64,000 nt of DNA from an uncultured Allomuricauda sp. (lineage in GTDB: Bacteria > Bacteroidota > Bacteroidia > Flavobacteriales > Flavobacteriaceae): contig NZ_CANLYK010000002.1 in NCBI RefSeq assembly GCF_947495325.1, forward strand, positions 1 through 64,000, given 5' to 3'. Of this stretch, positions 54,569-63,863 are shown piece after piece. The position numbers were made by a program, and so were the translations under genes. How positions within the stretch are numbered: position 1 is the stretch's first letter; the number at the start of each line of letters is the position of its first letter. The notes beneath the pieces are model-generated. The model saw only the letters and a list, made by a program, of their open reading frames with translations. It had not been told where the DNA came from and searched no databases.

Positions 54569-55840
54569 ATGCTTCAATTACAGACTATTAGGGAGAATAA
54601 GGAAAGTATCATTACCGCATTGAAAAAGCGAAATATTGATGCCGAACCTATTTTATCCGCCATATTGGATTTGGATGAAAAAAGACGTTCCATCCAGACC
54701 GAATTGGATGGAACCTTGGCAGAATCCAACAAGCTTTCCAAGGAAATTGGCATGCTCTTTAAATCTGGAAAGGCACAAGAGGCCAATCAACTAAAAGAAC
54801 AAACTGCCGATCTAAAAGAAGCATCAAAACAATTGGGAGAGGATTTGAACGCAACAAGTGCCGCCCTACAGGAGCAATTGTATCAATTACCCAATATTCC
54901 ACATGCATCAGTTCCTGCTGGAAATTCAGATGCCGACAATGAAGAAATTTTTAGTGAAGGAGACATTCCAACTCTTATTGAAGGTGCTTTGCCCCATTGG
55001 GAACTTGCCAAAAAGTATGACATCATCGATTTTGAACTGGGAGTAAAGGTCACAGGCGCCGGGTTTCCAATTTATAAAGGTAAGGGAGCTCGTCTACAAC
55101 GTGCTTTAATCTCATATTTTCTGGACAAGAACACCGATGCTGGATACACGGAAGTACAACCTCCCCATTTGGTCAATGAGGCTTCAGGATACGGTACCGG
55201 TCAATTACCGGATAAAGAAGGACAGATGTATCATGTTCAAACTGATGACCTATATCTTATCCCCACTGCTGAAGTTCCAATTACGAATTTGCACAGAGGC
55301 GATATTGTGCCGCAAGAAAATTTTCCAATCAAATACACCGGATATACACCCTGCTTTAGAAGAGAGGCCGGAAGTTATGGTGCACATGTTAGGGGATTGA
55401 ACAGGCTCCATCAGTTTGATAAGGTTGAATTGGTTCGCATTGAACATCCCAGCACTTCGTACCAAGCCTTGGATGAGATGGTAGAACATGTTAAGGATAT
55501 TCTTCGAGAACTGAAATTGCCCTACCGAGTGCTTCGCCTTTGCGGTGGAGATTTGGGCTTTACCTCTGCCCTAACATTTGATTTTGAAGTTTTTTCAACG
55601 GCTCAGGACAGATGGTTGGAAATTAGTTCCGTATCCAATTTTGAAACTTTTCAAGCAAATCGATTAAAACTTCGTTTTAAAGATGAAAATGGAAAAAGTC
55701 AGTTGGCGCATACCTTAAATGGCAGTTCATTGGCATTGCCCAGAGTTTTAGCTGGAATCTTGGAAAACTATCAAACCGAGACCGGCATTAAAATACCTGA
55801 AGTTCTAGTTCCGTATTGTGGGTTTGATATGATTGATTAA
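54569..55840 (+). CDS. serS: Serine-tRNA ligase
   Basis: 423 residues, standard length. N-terminal coiled-coil arm (~25-100) binds the long variable arm of tRNA-Ser. Class II catalytic core: motif 2 FRREAGSYGAHVRGLNRLHQFDKVEL, TAEVPITNLHRGDI, and motif 3 LNGSSLALPRVLAGILENYQ. Attaches serine to tRNA-Ser (and tRNA-Sec if present). Confidence 0.97.
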   Translation: MLQLQTIRENKESIITALKKRNIDAEPILSAILDLDEKRRSIQTELDGTLAESNKLSKEIGMLFKSGKAQEANQLKEQTADLKEASKQLGEDLNATSAALQEQLYQLPNIPHASVPAGNSDADNEEIFSEGDIPTLIEGALPHWELAKKYDIIDFELGVKVTGAGFPIYKGKGARLQRALISYFLDKNTDAGYTEVQPPHLVNEASGYGTGQLPDKEGQMYHVQTDDLYLIPTAEVPITNLHRGDIVPQENFPIKYTGYTPCFRREAGSYGAHVRGLNRLHQFDKVELVRIEHPSTSYQALDEMVEHVKDILRELKLPYRVLRLCGGDLGFTSALTFDFEVFSTAQDRWLEISSVSNFETFQANRLKLRFKDENGKSQLAHTLNGSSLALPRVLAGILENYQTETGIKIPEVLVPYCGFDMID

Positions 55841-55895
55841 TCCTATTCAACCATTAATTTGGAATCACTTAACAGATTTCGGTCTTTTTCTGCGT

Positions 55896-55903
55896 TATAT
55901 TTG
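55896..55903 (+). promoter_or_regulatory. -7 box TATATTTG of the TPR gene
   Basis: An exact TAnnTTTG match 15 bases before the TTG start at 55919; no clear -33 element. Confidence 0.45.
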
Positions 55904-55918
55904 AAATAAAACAAGGTA

Positions 55919-57703
55919 TTGCGGTATATTTTATTTTTTATTTCTTTTCTATTCCTGTCCTCTGTGCAATCACAAGAGGATTTCTTGGCAAAGCAGTATT
56001 TCAATGATGGCGATTATGATAAAGCCCTGGTTTTTTATGAAAAATTGGTCAAGAAAAACCCAAGGCGCACAGATTATTCAGAAGGTTTGGTTGCCTGCTA
56101 CCAACAATTGGAACGTTATGGGGACGCAGAGAAGTTCTTATTAGCAAAAATTGATGATTCCTACGCTTTCCCAACTTTTTTTATTGAATTGGGCTACAAT
56201 TACACCCTGCAAAATCAGCCTGAAAAAGCAACGGACTATTATGACAAGGCCATTCAAAAAATTGATGAGAATCCTAATTTTGGATATAGTGTAGGCTATC
56301 GGTTTCAAAAATACGCGCTACTAGATCAAGCAATCTTAGCGTACAACCGAGCCATGGCGCTTAAACCAGAATTAAATTATAGTTTTCAATTGGCCCGAAT
56401 CTACGGGGAGCAAGGTGATATTGAAAAAATGTATCAATCCTACCTAAATCTGATTTATGAAGGAAAAACTTCCCGCTCCAATATTCTTAGAAACATTGAT
56501 GATTTTATTTCTGAAGATTCCTCAAATCCAAATAATGTTCTACTGAGAAAGGTGCTTCTTAAAAATGCACAAAAAAACCCAGATATACTTTGGAATGAAT
56601 TATTGAGCTGGCTCTTTGTTCAACAAAAACAGTACAACAGTGCTTTTAGCCAAGAAAAGGCAATTTTTAAAAGAACAGATGAAACCTCCCTGGACCGCAT
56701 GGAAAATCTTGGACAGATTACTTTGGAGGACAAAGATTACGAAAATGCCACTACAATTTTTGAATACATTGTTGCCCATAATAATAACCCAGTTTCAAAA
56801 TTGAACGCTGAGCTTCATTTGATAGACATCGAGCTTGTTAATGCTAATGGGAAAAAACTGGATGCAGTAGAAAAAAAGTTTCAAGCACTAGTTGGTGAAT
56901 ATGGAAACCAAAGTCGCACTTTGCAGCTTCAAATTGCCTATGCAAACTTTTTGACTTTTAAAAAGGAAAATCCAGCACCGGCAATTGCAATGCTTAAGGA
57001 AAGTCTTGAGCTACCTTTGGGGCGCATGGGAATTGCCTATGTAAAATTGGCCTTGGGCGATATTTTGGTCTATGACCAACAATTCAATCAGGCCTTGATC
57101 TATTTCACACAGATACAGAAAAGTCTAAAGAATGATGTTTTGGGTCAAGATGCACGTTTTAAGGTGGCACAGACCAGTTTTTACAAAGGTGATTTTGATT
57201 GGGCATTAACACAATTAAAAGTACTTAGGGGTTCCACTTCACAACTTATTGCAAATGATGCCATGCAATTAAGCCTTTTAATTTCCGATAACTCCTTGGA
57301 AGACTCCACCCAAACTGCATTAAAAAAATATGCAAGGGCTGACCTCCTAGCTTATCAAAACAAAAACAAACAGGCCATTGAAGCTTTGGAAGATATTTTG
57401 CAAAACCATAAAGGTGAGAAAATTGAAGATGAGGCATTGCTAAAGCAAGCACAACTTTTGGAAGCCCAAAAATCTTATGAGAGCGCAGAATTTAATTATA
57501 AAAAAATAGTAGAGTTCTATGCCGATGGTATTTTGGCGGACGATGCCTATTTTGCATTGGGCGAATTGTATAGATCCATTTTAAACGAACCAGAAAAGGC
57601 AAAGAACCAGTACGAAAAAATCATTTATAATTATCAGGACAGTTATTACTTTCCAAAAGCCAGAAAGCAATTTAGGCAGCTTCGGGGCGATGCAATAAAT
57701 TAA
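55919..57703 (+). CDS. Tetratricopeptide repeat protein, secreted
   Basis: 594 residues. TTG start at 55919 gives a signal peptide MRYILFFISFLFLSSVQSQ; there is no nearby ATG that keeps it. The mature protein is TPR and TPR-like helices throughout (AKQYFNDGDYDKALVFYEKLVKKNP, EKATDYYDKAI, DQAILAYNRAMALKPE, and the C-terminal PEKAKNQYEKIIYNYQDSYYFPKARKQF). Probably periplasmic and a scaffold for protein-protein contacts. Partner unknown. The first gene of a run of short-spaced genes. Confidence 0.85.
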   Translation: MRYILFFISFLFLSSVQSQEDFLAKQYFNDGDYDKALVFYEKLVKKNPRRTDYSEGLVACYQQLERYGDAEKFLLAKIDDSYAFPTFFIELGYNYTLQNQPEKATDYYDKAIQKIDENPNFGYSVGYRFQKYALLDQAILAYNRAMALKPELNYSFQLARIYGEQGDIEKMYQSYLNLIYEGKTSRSNILRNIDDFISEDSSNPNNVLLRKVLLKNAQKNPDILWNELLSWLFVQQKQYNSAFSQEKAIFKRTDETSLDRMENLGQITLEDKDYENATTIFEYIVAHNNNPVSKLNAELHLIDIELVNANGKKLDAVEKKFQALVGEYGNQSRTLQLQIAYANFLTFKKENPAPAIAMLKESLELPLGRMGIAYVKLALGDILVYDQQFNQALIYFTQIQKSLKNDVLGQDARFKVAQTSFYKGDFDWALTQLKVLRGSTSQLIANDAMQLSLLISDNSLEDSTQTALKKYARADLLAYQNKNKQAIEALEDILQNHKGEKIEDEALLKQAQLLEAQKSYESAEFNYKKIVEFYADGILADDAYFALGELYRSILNEPEKAKNQYEKIIYNYQDSYYFPKARKQFRQLRGDAIN

Positions 57704-57741
57704 ACTTATCTACATTTGGGCTATCAAAAACCTTAGTGTAA

Positions 57742-58059
57742 ATGCTCATATACAATGTTACCATAAACATAGATGAAAGTGCCCATGACAAATGGCTAAT
57801 TTGGATGCGGGACAAACATATGCCGGATATGTTGGCCACGGGAAAATTTTCACACGCAAAAATGGCCAAGGTCTTGGTTGAAGAAGATATGGGTGGGGTC
57901 ACCTATTCTGTTCAATACACAACCAAAGACCGGAAAACCTTGGAATTGTACTATAAAGAAGATGCCGAACGCCTTAGAGCGGATGCAACAAAGTTGTTCC
58001 CCAACAAATTTGTTGCCTTTAGAACAGAATTGGAAATAATAAGTCAACAGATTCCCTAA
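57742..58059 (+). CDS. DUF4286 family protein
   Basis: 105 residues, ferredoxin-like alpha/beta size: LIYNVTINIDESAHDKWLIWMRDKHMPDMLATGKF and YSVQYTTKDRKTLELYYKEDAERLRADA match DUF4286. No catalytic residues are established. It lies between the TPR gene and the gamma-glutamylcyclotransferase-like gene, in front of rsmA, an order often seen in Flavobacteriaceae. Confidence 0.88.
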   Translation: MLIYNVTINIDESAHDKWLIWMRDKHMPDMLATGKFSHAKMAKVLVEEDMGGVTYSVQYTTKDRKTLELYYKEDAERLRADATKLFPNKFVAFRTELEIISQQIP

Positions 58060-58063
58060 GATT

Positions 58064-58372
58064 TTGGAATATCTATTTGCCTATGGCACACTACAAGATG
58101 TACAAGTGCAACACCATATTTTTGGTCGTATTCTAGATGGGAAAATCGATTTTTTATCCGGATTCAAACGATTGGACAATGCAGTTTATGAAAAATATCC
58201 CTTAGTTGTACAAACCCAAGACCCTGAACATATGGTTGAGGGAAAAGTCTTTGAAGTGACTACCTTGGATTTACAAAAGGCCGATGCATATGAAACCGAC
58301 GCCTATAAACGCAAAAAAGTGAAGTTAGAATCTGGTGTTGAAGCTTGGTTATATATCGAAAATTCACATTAA
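58064..58372 (+). CDS. Gamma-glutamylcyclotransferase-like (AIG2) protein
   Basis: 102 residues from a TTG start at 58064, four bases after the DUF4286 stop. Seen: the substrate loop YLFAYGTLQDVQVQHHIFG, then VEGKVFEVTTLDLQKADAYE with the conserved acidic residue, YKRKKVKLESGVEAWLYI. Family enzymes act on gamma-glutamyl amines or peptides; the precise substrate here is unknown. No ATG is available nearby in frame, so TTG is assigned. Confidence 0.8.
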   Translation: MEYLFAYGTLQDVQVQHHIFGRILDGKIDFLSGFKRLDNAVYEKYPLVVQTQDPEHMVEGKVFEVTTLDLQKADAYETDAYKRKKVKLESGVEAWLYIENSH

Positions 58373-58390
58373 CTTGCAAAAAAACGTCCC

Positions 58391-59263
58391 ATGTCCAAGA
58401 AAAATAAAAAGAAGTTTGGCAATGGCAAGCCAAAGAAATTTAAACATGGGCAAGAAGAAAGCGCAGTTAGGGCCAAAAAGCATTTGGGGCAACACTTTCT
58501 TAAGGATGAAGACATTGCAAAACAAATTGCGGACACACTTTCCCTTCAAAACTACACCAATGTTATAGAGATTGGTCCAGGTATGGGAGTGCTCACCAAA
58601 TATCTATTACTTAAAGACATGGATTTGGTTGCTATGGATCTGGATGAAGAGTCCATAGTGTACCTTAACCATAGTTTTCGTCTGGAACACCCAAAAGTAT
58701 TTGAAAAAAACAACCGCTTAAACATTATAGAAGCAGATTTTTTAAAATTTGATTTAGAACAATTATATGGTGATGAGCAGTTTGCCATAACTGGAAATTT
58801 TCCTTACAATATCTCCACTCAGATTGTTTTTAAAATGCTTGAAATACGGCAGCAGGTTCCAGAATTTTCGGGAATGTTCCAAAAAGAAGTGGCACAGCGC
58901 ATTTGTGGAAAACCTGGAAATAAAACCTATGGAATCTTATCCGTGTTGGTTCAGGCATTTTATGAAGCAGAATATTTGTTCACCGTACCTCCCCAGGTAT
59001 TTGACCCCCCTCCAAAAGTAGATTCTGGAGTACTGCGCCTAACCAGAAGGGATAACTTAAAATTGCCCTGTGACGAACATTTGTTTTTCAAAGTTGTGAA
59101 AACTGCCTTTAATCAAAGAAGAAAGACCATTCGCAATAGTCTTAAGACTTTTGGGCTATCAGATAATCTAAAAGAAGATACTATCTTTGACCAGCGCCCA
59201 GAACAGCTAAGTGTAACCGATTTTATAGCGTTAACGCAGAAGATAGCCAATGATCCCGTTTAA
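58391..59263 (+). CDS. rsmA: 16S rRNA (adenine1518/1519-N6)-dimethyltransferase
   Basis: 290 residues. A lysine-rich N-terminus ([20 protein letters not shown]) precedes the usual [19 protein letters not shown] motif [16 protein letters not shown], catalytic NFPYNIST, and a C-terminal helical RNA-binding domain ([23 protein letters not shown]). Dimethylates two adenines in helix 45 of 16S rRNA. The gene overlaps mgtE by 14 bases. Confidence 0.95.
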   Translation: MSKKNKKKFGNGKPKKFKHGQEESAVRAKKHLGQHFLKDEDIAKQIADTLSLQNYTNVIEIGPGMGVLTKYLLLKDMDLVAMDLDEESIVYLNHSFRLEHPKVFEKNNRLNIIEADFLKFDLEQLYGDEQFAITGNFPYNISTQIVFKMLEIRQQVPEFSGMFQKEVAQRICGKPGNKTYGILSVLVQAFYEAEYLFTVPPQVFDPPPKVDSGVLRLTRRDNLKLPCDEHLFFKVVKTAFNQRRKTIRNSLKTFGLSDNLKEDTIFDQRPEQLSVTDFIALTQKIANDPV

Positions 59264-60605
59264 ACTCACAGATGAGCTACTAGAACAGATTCAACAACTG
59301 ATAGCGGAAAAAAAGAACGCTGATCTTAGGTTGATGATGAAGGAGTTTCATTATGCTGATATTGCAGAAATCGCAGAAGAACTCACTAAAGACGAGGCCA
59401 CTTATCTCATTAAACTTCTGGATAGTGAAAAGACCTCGGATATTCTTGCCGAGATGGACGAGGATTTACGGGAATCTATACTCAAGAACCTTTCTGCCAA
59501 AGAGATTGCTGGGGAGCTGGAAGAACTTGATACAGATGATGCAGCGGATATTGTAAGTGAGCTTCCAAAAGACATTGTTCAAGAGGTAATTTCCGAAATA
59601 GAAGATAAGGAACATGCCAAAGATATTGTTGATCTTTTGCGTTATGATGAGGACACTGCTGGTGGACTTATGGCAAAAGAGTTGGTCAAAGTCAAGGAAA
59701 ATTGGAATGTTCTTACCTGTGTAAAAGAAATGCGTGCCCAAGCCGAGAATGTGACCAGAGTCCATTCCATTTATGTAGTTGATGATGAAGATAAATTAAA
59801 AGGCAGGCTTTCATTAAAAGATCTATTGACCACTTCCACAAAGACCCATATAAAGGATGTCTACATTTCAAAAGTAGATTACGTAACCGTAAATGAGAAA
59901 TCCGAAGAAGTCGCCAAAATCATGTCCAAATACGATTTGGAAGCAATTCCCGTGGTTGATGAGATTGGCAGATTGGTTGGACGGATTACCATTGATGATA
60001 TAGTTGATGTTATCCGTGAAGAAGCTGATAAGGATTATCAACTGGCTGCAGGTATTACACAAGATGTTGAGGCGGATGATAGTATAATAGAGCTTACAAG
60101 GGCAAGGCTCCCTTGGCTTTTTTTAGGGCTTATTGGCGGTATCGGCGCTTTTATCATTATGGAAGGTTTTGAAAAAATACTTGCGCAGGGCTATGCCATA
60201 TTATTTTTGTTTACTCCGCTTATCGCGGCCATGGCCGGTAATGTTGGTGTACAATCCAGCGCAATCATTGTTCAAGGTTTGGCAAACGACGACTTAAAAG
60301 GGAGTATTAACAAGCGATTGATAAAGGAGATGCTCTTAGCTACTTTAAATGGGATTGTCCTTGCCATGTTTCTATTGCTATTTGTTTGGTTATGGACCAA
60401 AGAACCTCAATTGGCACTGGCCATTTCCATATCACTAGTTGCAGTGATTATAGTTGCTGGTCTCATAGGCACTTTCGTGCCTCTCTTCCTTGATAAAAGA
60501 GGTATTGACCCTGCGATTGCAACCGGTCCGTTCATCACTACAAGTAATGACATTTTTGGTATCTTAATTTACTTTTGGATCGCCAAATTGGTTTTAGGAA
60601 TTTAA
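59250..60605 (+). CDS. mgtE: Magnesium transporter MgtE
   Basis: 451 residues. The N-terminal helical domain (~1-130), two CBS domains (~135-255; [46 protein letters not shown]), and a five-helix membrane domain (~280-450; [34 protein letters not shown]) are all present. MgtE is a magnesium channel/transporter gated by cytosolic Mg2+. Co-transcribed with rsmA. Confidence 0.95.
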   Translation: MIPFKLTDELLEQIQQLIAEKKNADLRLMMKEFHYADIAEIAEELTKDEATYLIKLLDSEKTSDILAEMDEDLRESILKNLSAKEIAGELEELDTDDAADIVSELPKDIVQEVISEIEDKEHAKDIVDLLRYDEDTAGGLMAKELVKVKENWNVLTCVKEMRAQAENVTRVHSIYVVDDEDKLKGRLSLKDLLTTSTKTHIKDVYISKVDYVTVNEKSEEVAKIMSKYDLEAIPVVDEIGRLVGRITIDDIVDVIREEADKDYQLAAGITQDVEADDSIIELTRARLPWLFLGLIGGIGAFIIMEGFEKILAQGYAILFLFTPLIAAMAGNVGVQSSAIIVQGLANDDLKGSINKRLIKEMLLATLNGIVLAMFLLLFVWLWTKEPQLALAISISLVAVIIVAGLIGTFVPLFLDKRGIDPAIATGPFITTSNDIFGILIYFWIAKLVLGI

Positions 60606-60617
60606 ATTCTTTTACTT

Positions 60618-60983
60618 ATGAAGTCTATCAACATAAAACAAAAACATACCAAGTTTAGTAGACAATGGCACCCACATCAAATAGCCACGGTAGATGATAT
60701 GCAAGTAATTTTAGCTAAAATTCAAGGTGAATTTGTATGGCATTCGCATGAAAATGAAGACGAACTCTTTCAGGTTATCAAAGGAACCCTTTACATGCAG
60801 TTTAGAGATAGAACGGAAGTGGTTAACGAGGGTGAAATTATTGTCGTCCCAAAGGGTGTTGAACATAATCCCATGACAAAGAATGACGAAGAAGTCCATT
60901 TATTGCTTTTTGAAAAACAAAACACAGCTCATACAGGTGCCGTACAACACGAAATGACCCAAACCAAGTACCCTAAAATTTAG
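60618..60983 (+). CDS. Small cupin protein
   Basis: 121 residues, one cupin_2 barrel. Motif 1 FVWHSHENEDELFQVIKGTLYMQF supplies His, His, Glu; motif 2 ends in PKGVEHNP (His). A metal site is therefore likely. Substrate unknown; short cupins of this kind are often metal-dependent isomerases or binding proteins. It lies 12 bases after mgtE in the same direction. Confidence 0.86.
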   Translation: MKSINIKQKHTKFSRQWHPHQIATVDDMQVILAKIQGEFVWHSHENEDELFQVIKGTLYMQFRDRTEVVNEGEIIVVPKGVEHNPMTKNDEEVHLLLFEKQNTAHTGAVQHEMTQTKYPKI

Positions 60984-60997
60984 GATATATTTAGCCC

Positions 60998-61930
60998 ATG
61001 AAAGTTCTCCACCTTGATACCAACCATCCATTACTTCTAGAACAATTTACCCAATTGGGTTTTGAAAATCATGAAGATTATACTTCCTCAAAAGAGGAGG
61101 TAGAGAAAAAAATCCATTTGTACGACGGGGTCATTATTCGAAGCAGGTTCACCTTGGACCAACAATTTTTGGACAAAGCAAAAAATCTCAAATTCATAGG
61201 AAGACTTGGCGCTGGCTTAGAAAACATAGATACCCAATATGCCAAACAAAAGGATATTTTCTTGGCTTCTGCCCCGGAAGGAAACCGAAACGCTGTTGGA
61301 GAACATACATTAGGAATGTTATTGTCTTTGCTCAATAAAATGACAAAGGCCAATAAAGAGGTAAAAAAAGGAAAATGGGATCGCGAAGGTAACAGAGGTG
61401 TAGAATTAGACGGAAAAACCGTTGGTATTATTGGTTATGGAAACATGGGAAAGGCCTTTGCCCAAAAACTCAAGGGTTTTGATGTAGAAATAATTTGTTA
61501 TGATATTGTTGGGGGCGTGGGTGATGATAACGCTAGGCAAGTGGGAATAATGGAATTTCAACAAAGGTCGGATATTGTGAGCCTTCATGTACCTCAAACT
61601 GAATTGACTACAGGAATGGTAAACGAAGAATTCATCAACGCATTTCACAAGCCTATTTGGCTTTTAAATACTGCACGTGGAAAATGTGTGGTAACAAAAG
61701 ATTTGGTAAGTGGTTTGAAAGCTAAAAAAATTTTTGGCGCCGGTTTGGATGTATTGGAATATGAGAAAAAATCGTTCGAAAACATGTTTGCCCAAAAACC
61801 CAAGGCGTTCAAATATCTTCGAAAAGCCAAAAACGTTTTACTAACACCTCATGTGGCCGGTTGGACCGTTGAAAGCAAGGAAAAATTGGCACAAACCATT
61901 GTGGATAAAATCCAAGCTAGATTTTGCTAA
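60998..61930 (+). CDS. D-2-hydroxyacid dehydrogenase family protein
   Basis: 310 residues, single-chain D-isomer hydroxyacid dehydrogenase. NAD site VGIIGYGNMGKAFAQKLKGFDVEIICYD, catalytic Arg and Glu in LNTARGKCV and GLDVLEYEK, His in LLTPHVAGWT. It is shorter than full phosphoglycerate dehydrogenase and lacks an ACT domain. A phosphoglycerate or related hydroxyacid substrate is possible; the sequence alone does not settle it. Confidence 0.85.
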   Translation: MKVLHLDTNHPLLLEQFTQLGFENHEDYTSSKEEVEKKIHLYDGVIIRSRFTLDQQFLDKAKNLKFIGRLGAGLENIDTQYAKQKDIFLASAPEGNRNAVGEHTLGMLLSLLNKMTKANKEVKKGKWDREGNRGVELDGKTVGIIGYGNMGKAFAQKLKGFDVEIICYDIVGGVGDDNARQVGIMEFQQRSDIVSLHVPQTELTTGMVNEEFINAFHKPIWLLNTARGKCVVTKDLVSGLKAKKIFGAGLDVLEYEKKSFENMFAQKPKAFKYLRKAKNVLLTPHVAGWTVESKEKLAQTIVDKIQARFC

Positions 61931-61939
61931 TTTAGGCAG

Positions 61940-62356
61940 GTGAAAAAGACCATCTTTGTTTTTTCTGCACTCATTGTTGCACTACTTGTGCTTTTTCAAT
62001 TAAGTAAATACACCTACGTTTCGGGAGATATTTCAATTGAAATAGTAATAGCTATCATTGCTATTGTATTTTTTATAATTGGTATTTACATTAACAAAAG
62101 AACGCTCCGGAAAAAGAAGCATTCCTCTAATCCCATAGATTTTGACAAGGTAGAACAGCTTGGTATCAGTAAACGGGAATATGAAGTACTGGTTCAAATT
62201 TCAAAAGGATTATCCAACAAAGAAATTGCGGATACACTTTTTATATCAGAAAGCACCATTAAGACCCATGTATCCAATCTACTGGTGAAATTGGACGCAA
62301 AAAGACGTACCCAAGCCATTCAAAAGGCCAAAGAATTCCAGATTATCCCTTTTTGA
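61940..62356 (+). CDS. Small membrane protein with LuxR-type HTH
   Basis: 138 residues from GTG 61940. Two N-terminal hydrophobic segments (TIFVFSALIVALLVLFQLS, ISIEIVIAIIAIVFFIIGIYI) and, after a basic linker, a LuxR HTH (GISKREYEVLVQISKGLSNKEIADTLFISESTIKTHVSNLLVKL). There is no receiver domain, so regulation must be by the membrane part or by expression. Followed by a DUF4199 gene, a pairing that recurs in Flavobacteriaceae from memory. Confidence 0.85.
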   Translation: MKKTIFVFSALIVALLVLFQLSKYTYVSGDISIEIVIAIIAIVFFIIGIYINKRTLRKKKHSSNPIDFDKVEQLGISKREYEVLVQISKGLSNKEIADTLFISESTIKTHVSNLLVKLDAKRRTQAIQKAKEFQIIPF

Positions 62357-62446
62357 TTATCTTATACTGGTGATTTGGTACTTTAGTATGATTACCAATT
62401 TTAGGTCATCATTTAATTTTGGACAACAATCAAAAAGCGAACGGTC

Positions 62447-62953
62447 ATGAAAAAAACAGTATTTCGTTTCGGAGTTTATGGTGCCATCACCATTTGCATT
62501 CTCTTCTTAATCAGTTGGTTCCTATTGGCTGACCTACCATTTTCAACCCAAGAAATTCTAGGTTATTTATCCATGATTTTATCCTTGGGTTTTGTTTATT
62601 TTGGAATCAAGCATTTTAGGGACAAAGAAAACGGAGGAAATGTAAATTTTAAAAAAGCTTTAATCATTGGAATTCTCATCAGCCTCATCACCGCTGTTGC
62701 ATTTGGAATACTTGATGTTTTCTATACTGAGGTAATTAACCCAGATTTTATGGTGGAATATTATAATGCTACCGTTGAGAATATGAGGAATTCATTACCT
62801 CCCAATGAATTTGAAGAACAATTGGCAACGATTGAATCCCAAAAGGAAATGTTTTCCAACCCTCTTTTCTCTTTTGCTTTGATGGCAATGACAGTTTTCG
62901 TAATCGGATTTATCATTTCCTTAATTTCAGCGCTAATTCTGCAACGAAAATAG
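62447..62953 (+). CDS. DUF4199 membrane protein
   Basis: 168 residues with about four transmembrane segments (AITICILFLISWFLLADL, LGYLSMILSLGFVYFGI, ALIIGILISLITAVAFGIL, FALMAMTVFVIGFIISLISALIL) and a loop NPDFMVEYYNATVENMR. The FGVYGAI opening is characteristic. Function unknown; family members sit beside membrane-anchored HTH regulators. Confidence 0.86.
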   Translation: MKKTVFRFGVYGAITICILFLISWFLLADLPFSTQEILGYLSMILSLGFVYFGIKHFRDKENGGNVNFKKALIIGILISLITAVAFGILDVFYTEVINPDFMVEYYNATVENMRNSLPPNEFEEQLATIESQKEMFSNPLFSFALMAMTVFVIGFIISLISALILQRK

Positions 62954-62960
62954 TTTAGTT

Positions 62961-63419
62961 ATGACAATTGACGCCAAAACTCCGGATGAATACATAAGCA
63001 AACTGCCCGAAGACCGAAAAGCTGCGGTTGCTAATTTGCGACAAACTATCAAATCGAATCTGCCAGCTGGGTTTGAGGAATGTATTAGCTATAAAATGAT
63101 AGGCTATGTTGTTCCCCACTCATTTTATCCAAAGGGATATCACTGCGACCCCAAATTACCCCTTCCCTTTATAAATATAGCCTCGCAAAAGAATTTTGTG
63201 GCATTGTACCATTCAGGTATTTATGCGGACAACACATTGTTGGATTGGTTTGTTGGCGAGTATCCCAAGCATGTAAAAACTAAATTGGATATGGGAAAAA
63301 GCTGTATTCGATTTAAAAAAATGGAACACATCCCTTACGACCTTATTGCTGAGCTATGTCAAAAAATGACACCCAAAGCATGGGTTGAACTGTACGAGAA
63401 AAATATAAAACGAAAATAG
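62961..63419 (+). CDS. DUF1801 family protein (YdhG/YyaC-like)
   Basis: 152 residues. MTIDAKTPDEYISKLPEDRKAAVANLRQTIKSNLPAGFEECISYKM is the DUF1801 start; the PLPFINIASQKNFVALYH segment is also typical. Related small proteins include the frataxin-like iron chaperone YdhG of Bacillus, but that role cannot be transferred here. Eight bases after the DUF4199 gene. Confidence 0.85.
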   Translation: MTIDAKTPDEYISKLPEDRKAAVANLRQTIKSNLPAGFEECISYKMIGYVVPHSFYPKGYHCDPKLPLPFINIASQKNFVALYHSGIYADNTLLDWFVGEYPKHVKTKLDMGKSCIRFKKMEHIPYDLIAELCQKMTPKAWVELYEKNIKRK

Positions 63420-63424
63420 ATTAC

Positions 63425-63811
63425 ATGAAAAACAGGGTAACAGGATTGGGCGGTTTTTTCTTTAAAACAAAAGATCCAGATGCCATTAAAAAATGGTATA
63501 AGGAGCGACTGGGAATACCAACGGATAAATATGGATGGAGTTTTTGGTGGAAAGATAAGGACGGTAACGATTGTATGACGCAATGGAGTCCCTTTAAAGA
63601 GGATACTGAATATTTTCAGCCCAGCGAGAAACAATTCATGATGAATTTTAGGGTGGAAAATTTGGTGGAACTTTTAGAGGTACTCAAAAAAGAAGGGGTA
63701 ACCGTAGTGGGTGAAATAGAGGAATATGACTACGGGAAATTTGGTTGGATCCTAGATCCCGAAGGCAACAAATTGGAGCTTTGGGAGCCTGTTGATAAAG
63801 CTTTTCTTTAA
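63425..63811 (+). CDS. VOC-family protein (glyoxalase-like)
   Basis: 128 residues made of two beta-alpha-beta-beta-beta modules (GLGGFFFKTKDPDAIKKWYKERLG ... FMMNFRVENLVELLEVLKKEGVTVVGEIEEYDYGKFGWILDPEGNKLELWEP). The terminal DPEGNKLELWEP carries the Glu usual for metal binding. Small single-domain members act as dimers. Substrate unknown. Five bases after the DUF1801 gene. Confidence 0.88.
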   Translation: MKNRVTGLGGFFFKTKDPDAIKKWYKERLGIPTDKYGWSFWWKDKDGNDCMTQWSPFKEDTEYFQPSEKQFMMNFRVENLVELLEVLKKEGVTVVGEIEEYDYGKFGWILDPEGNKLELWEPVDKAFL

Positions 63812-63863
63812 GTATTAAATTATTTGTTACATTTAAGACTAGTTTAACCAACATATTAAAACA

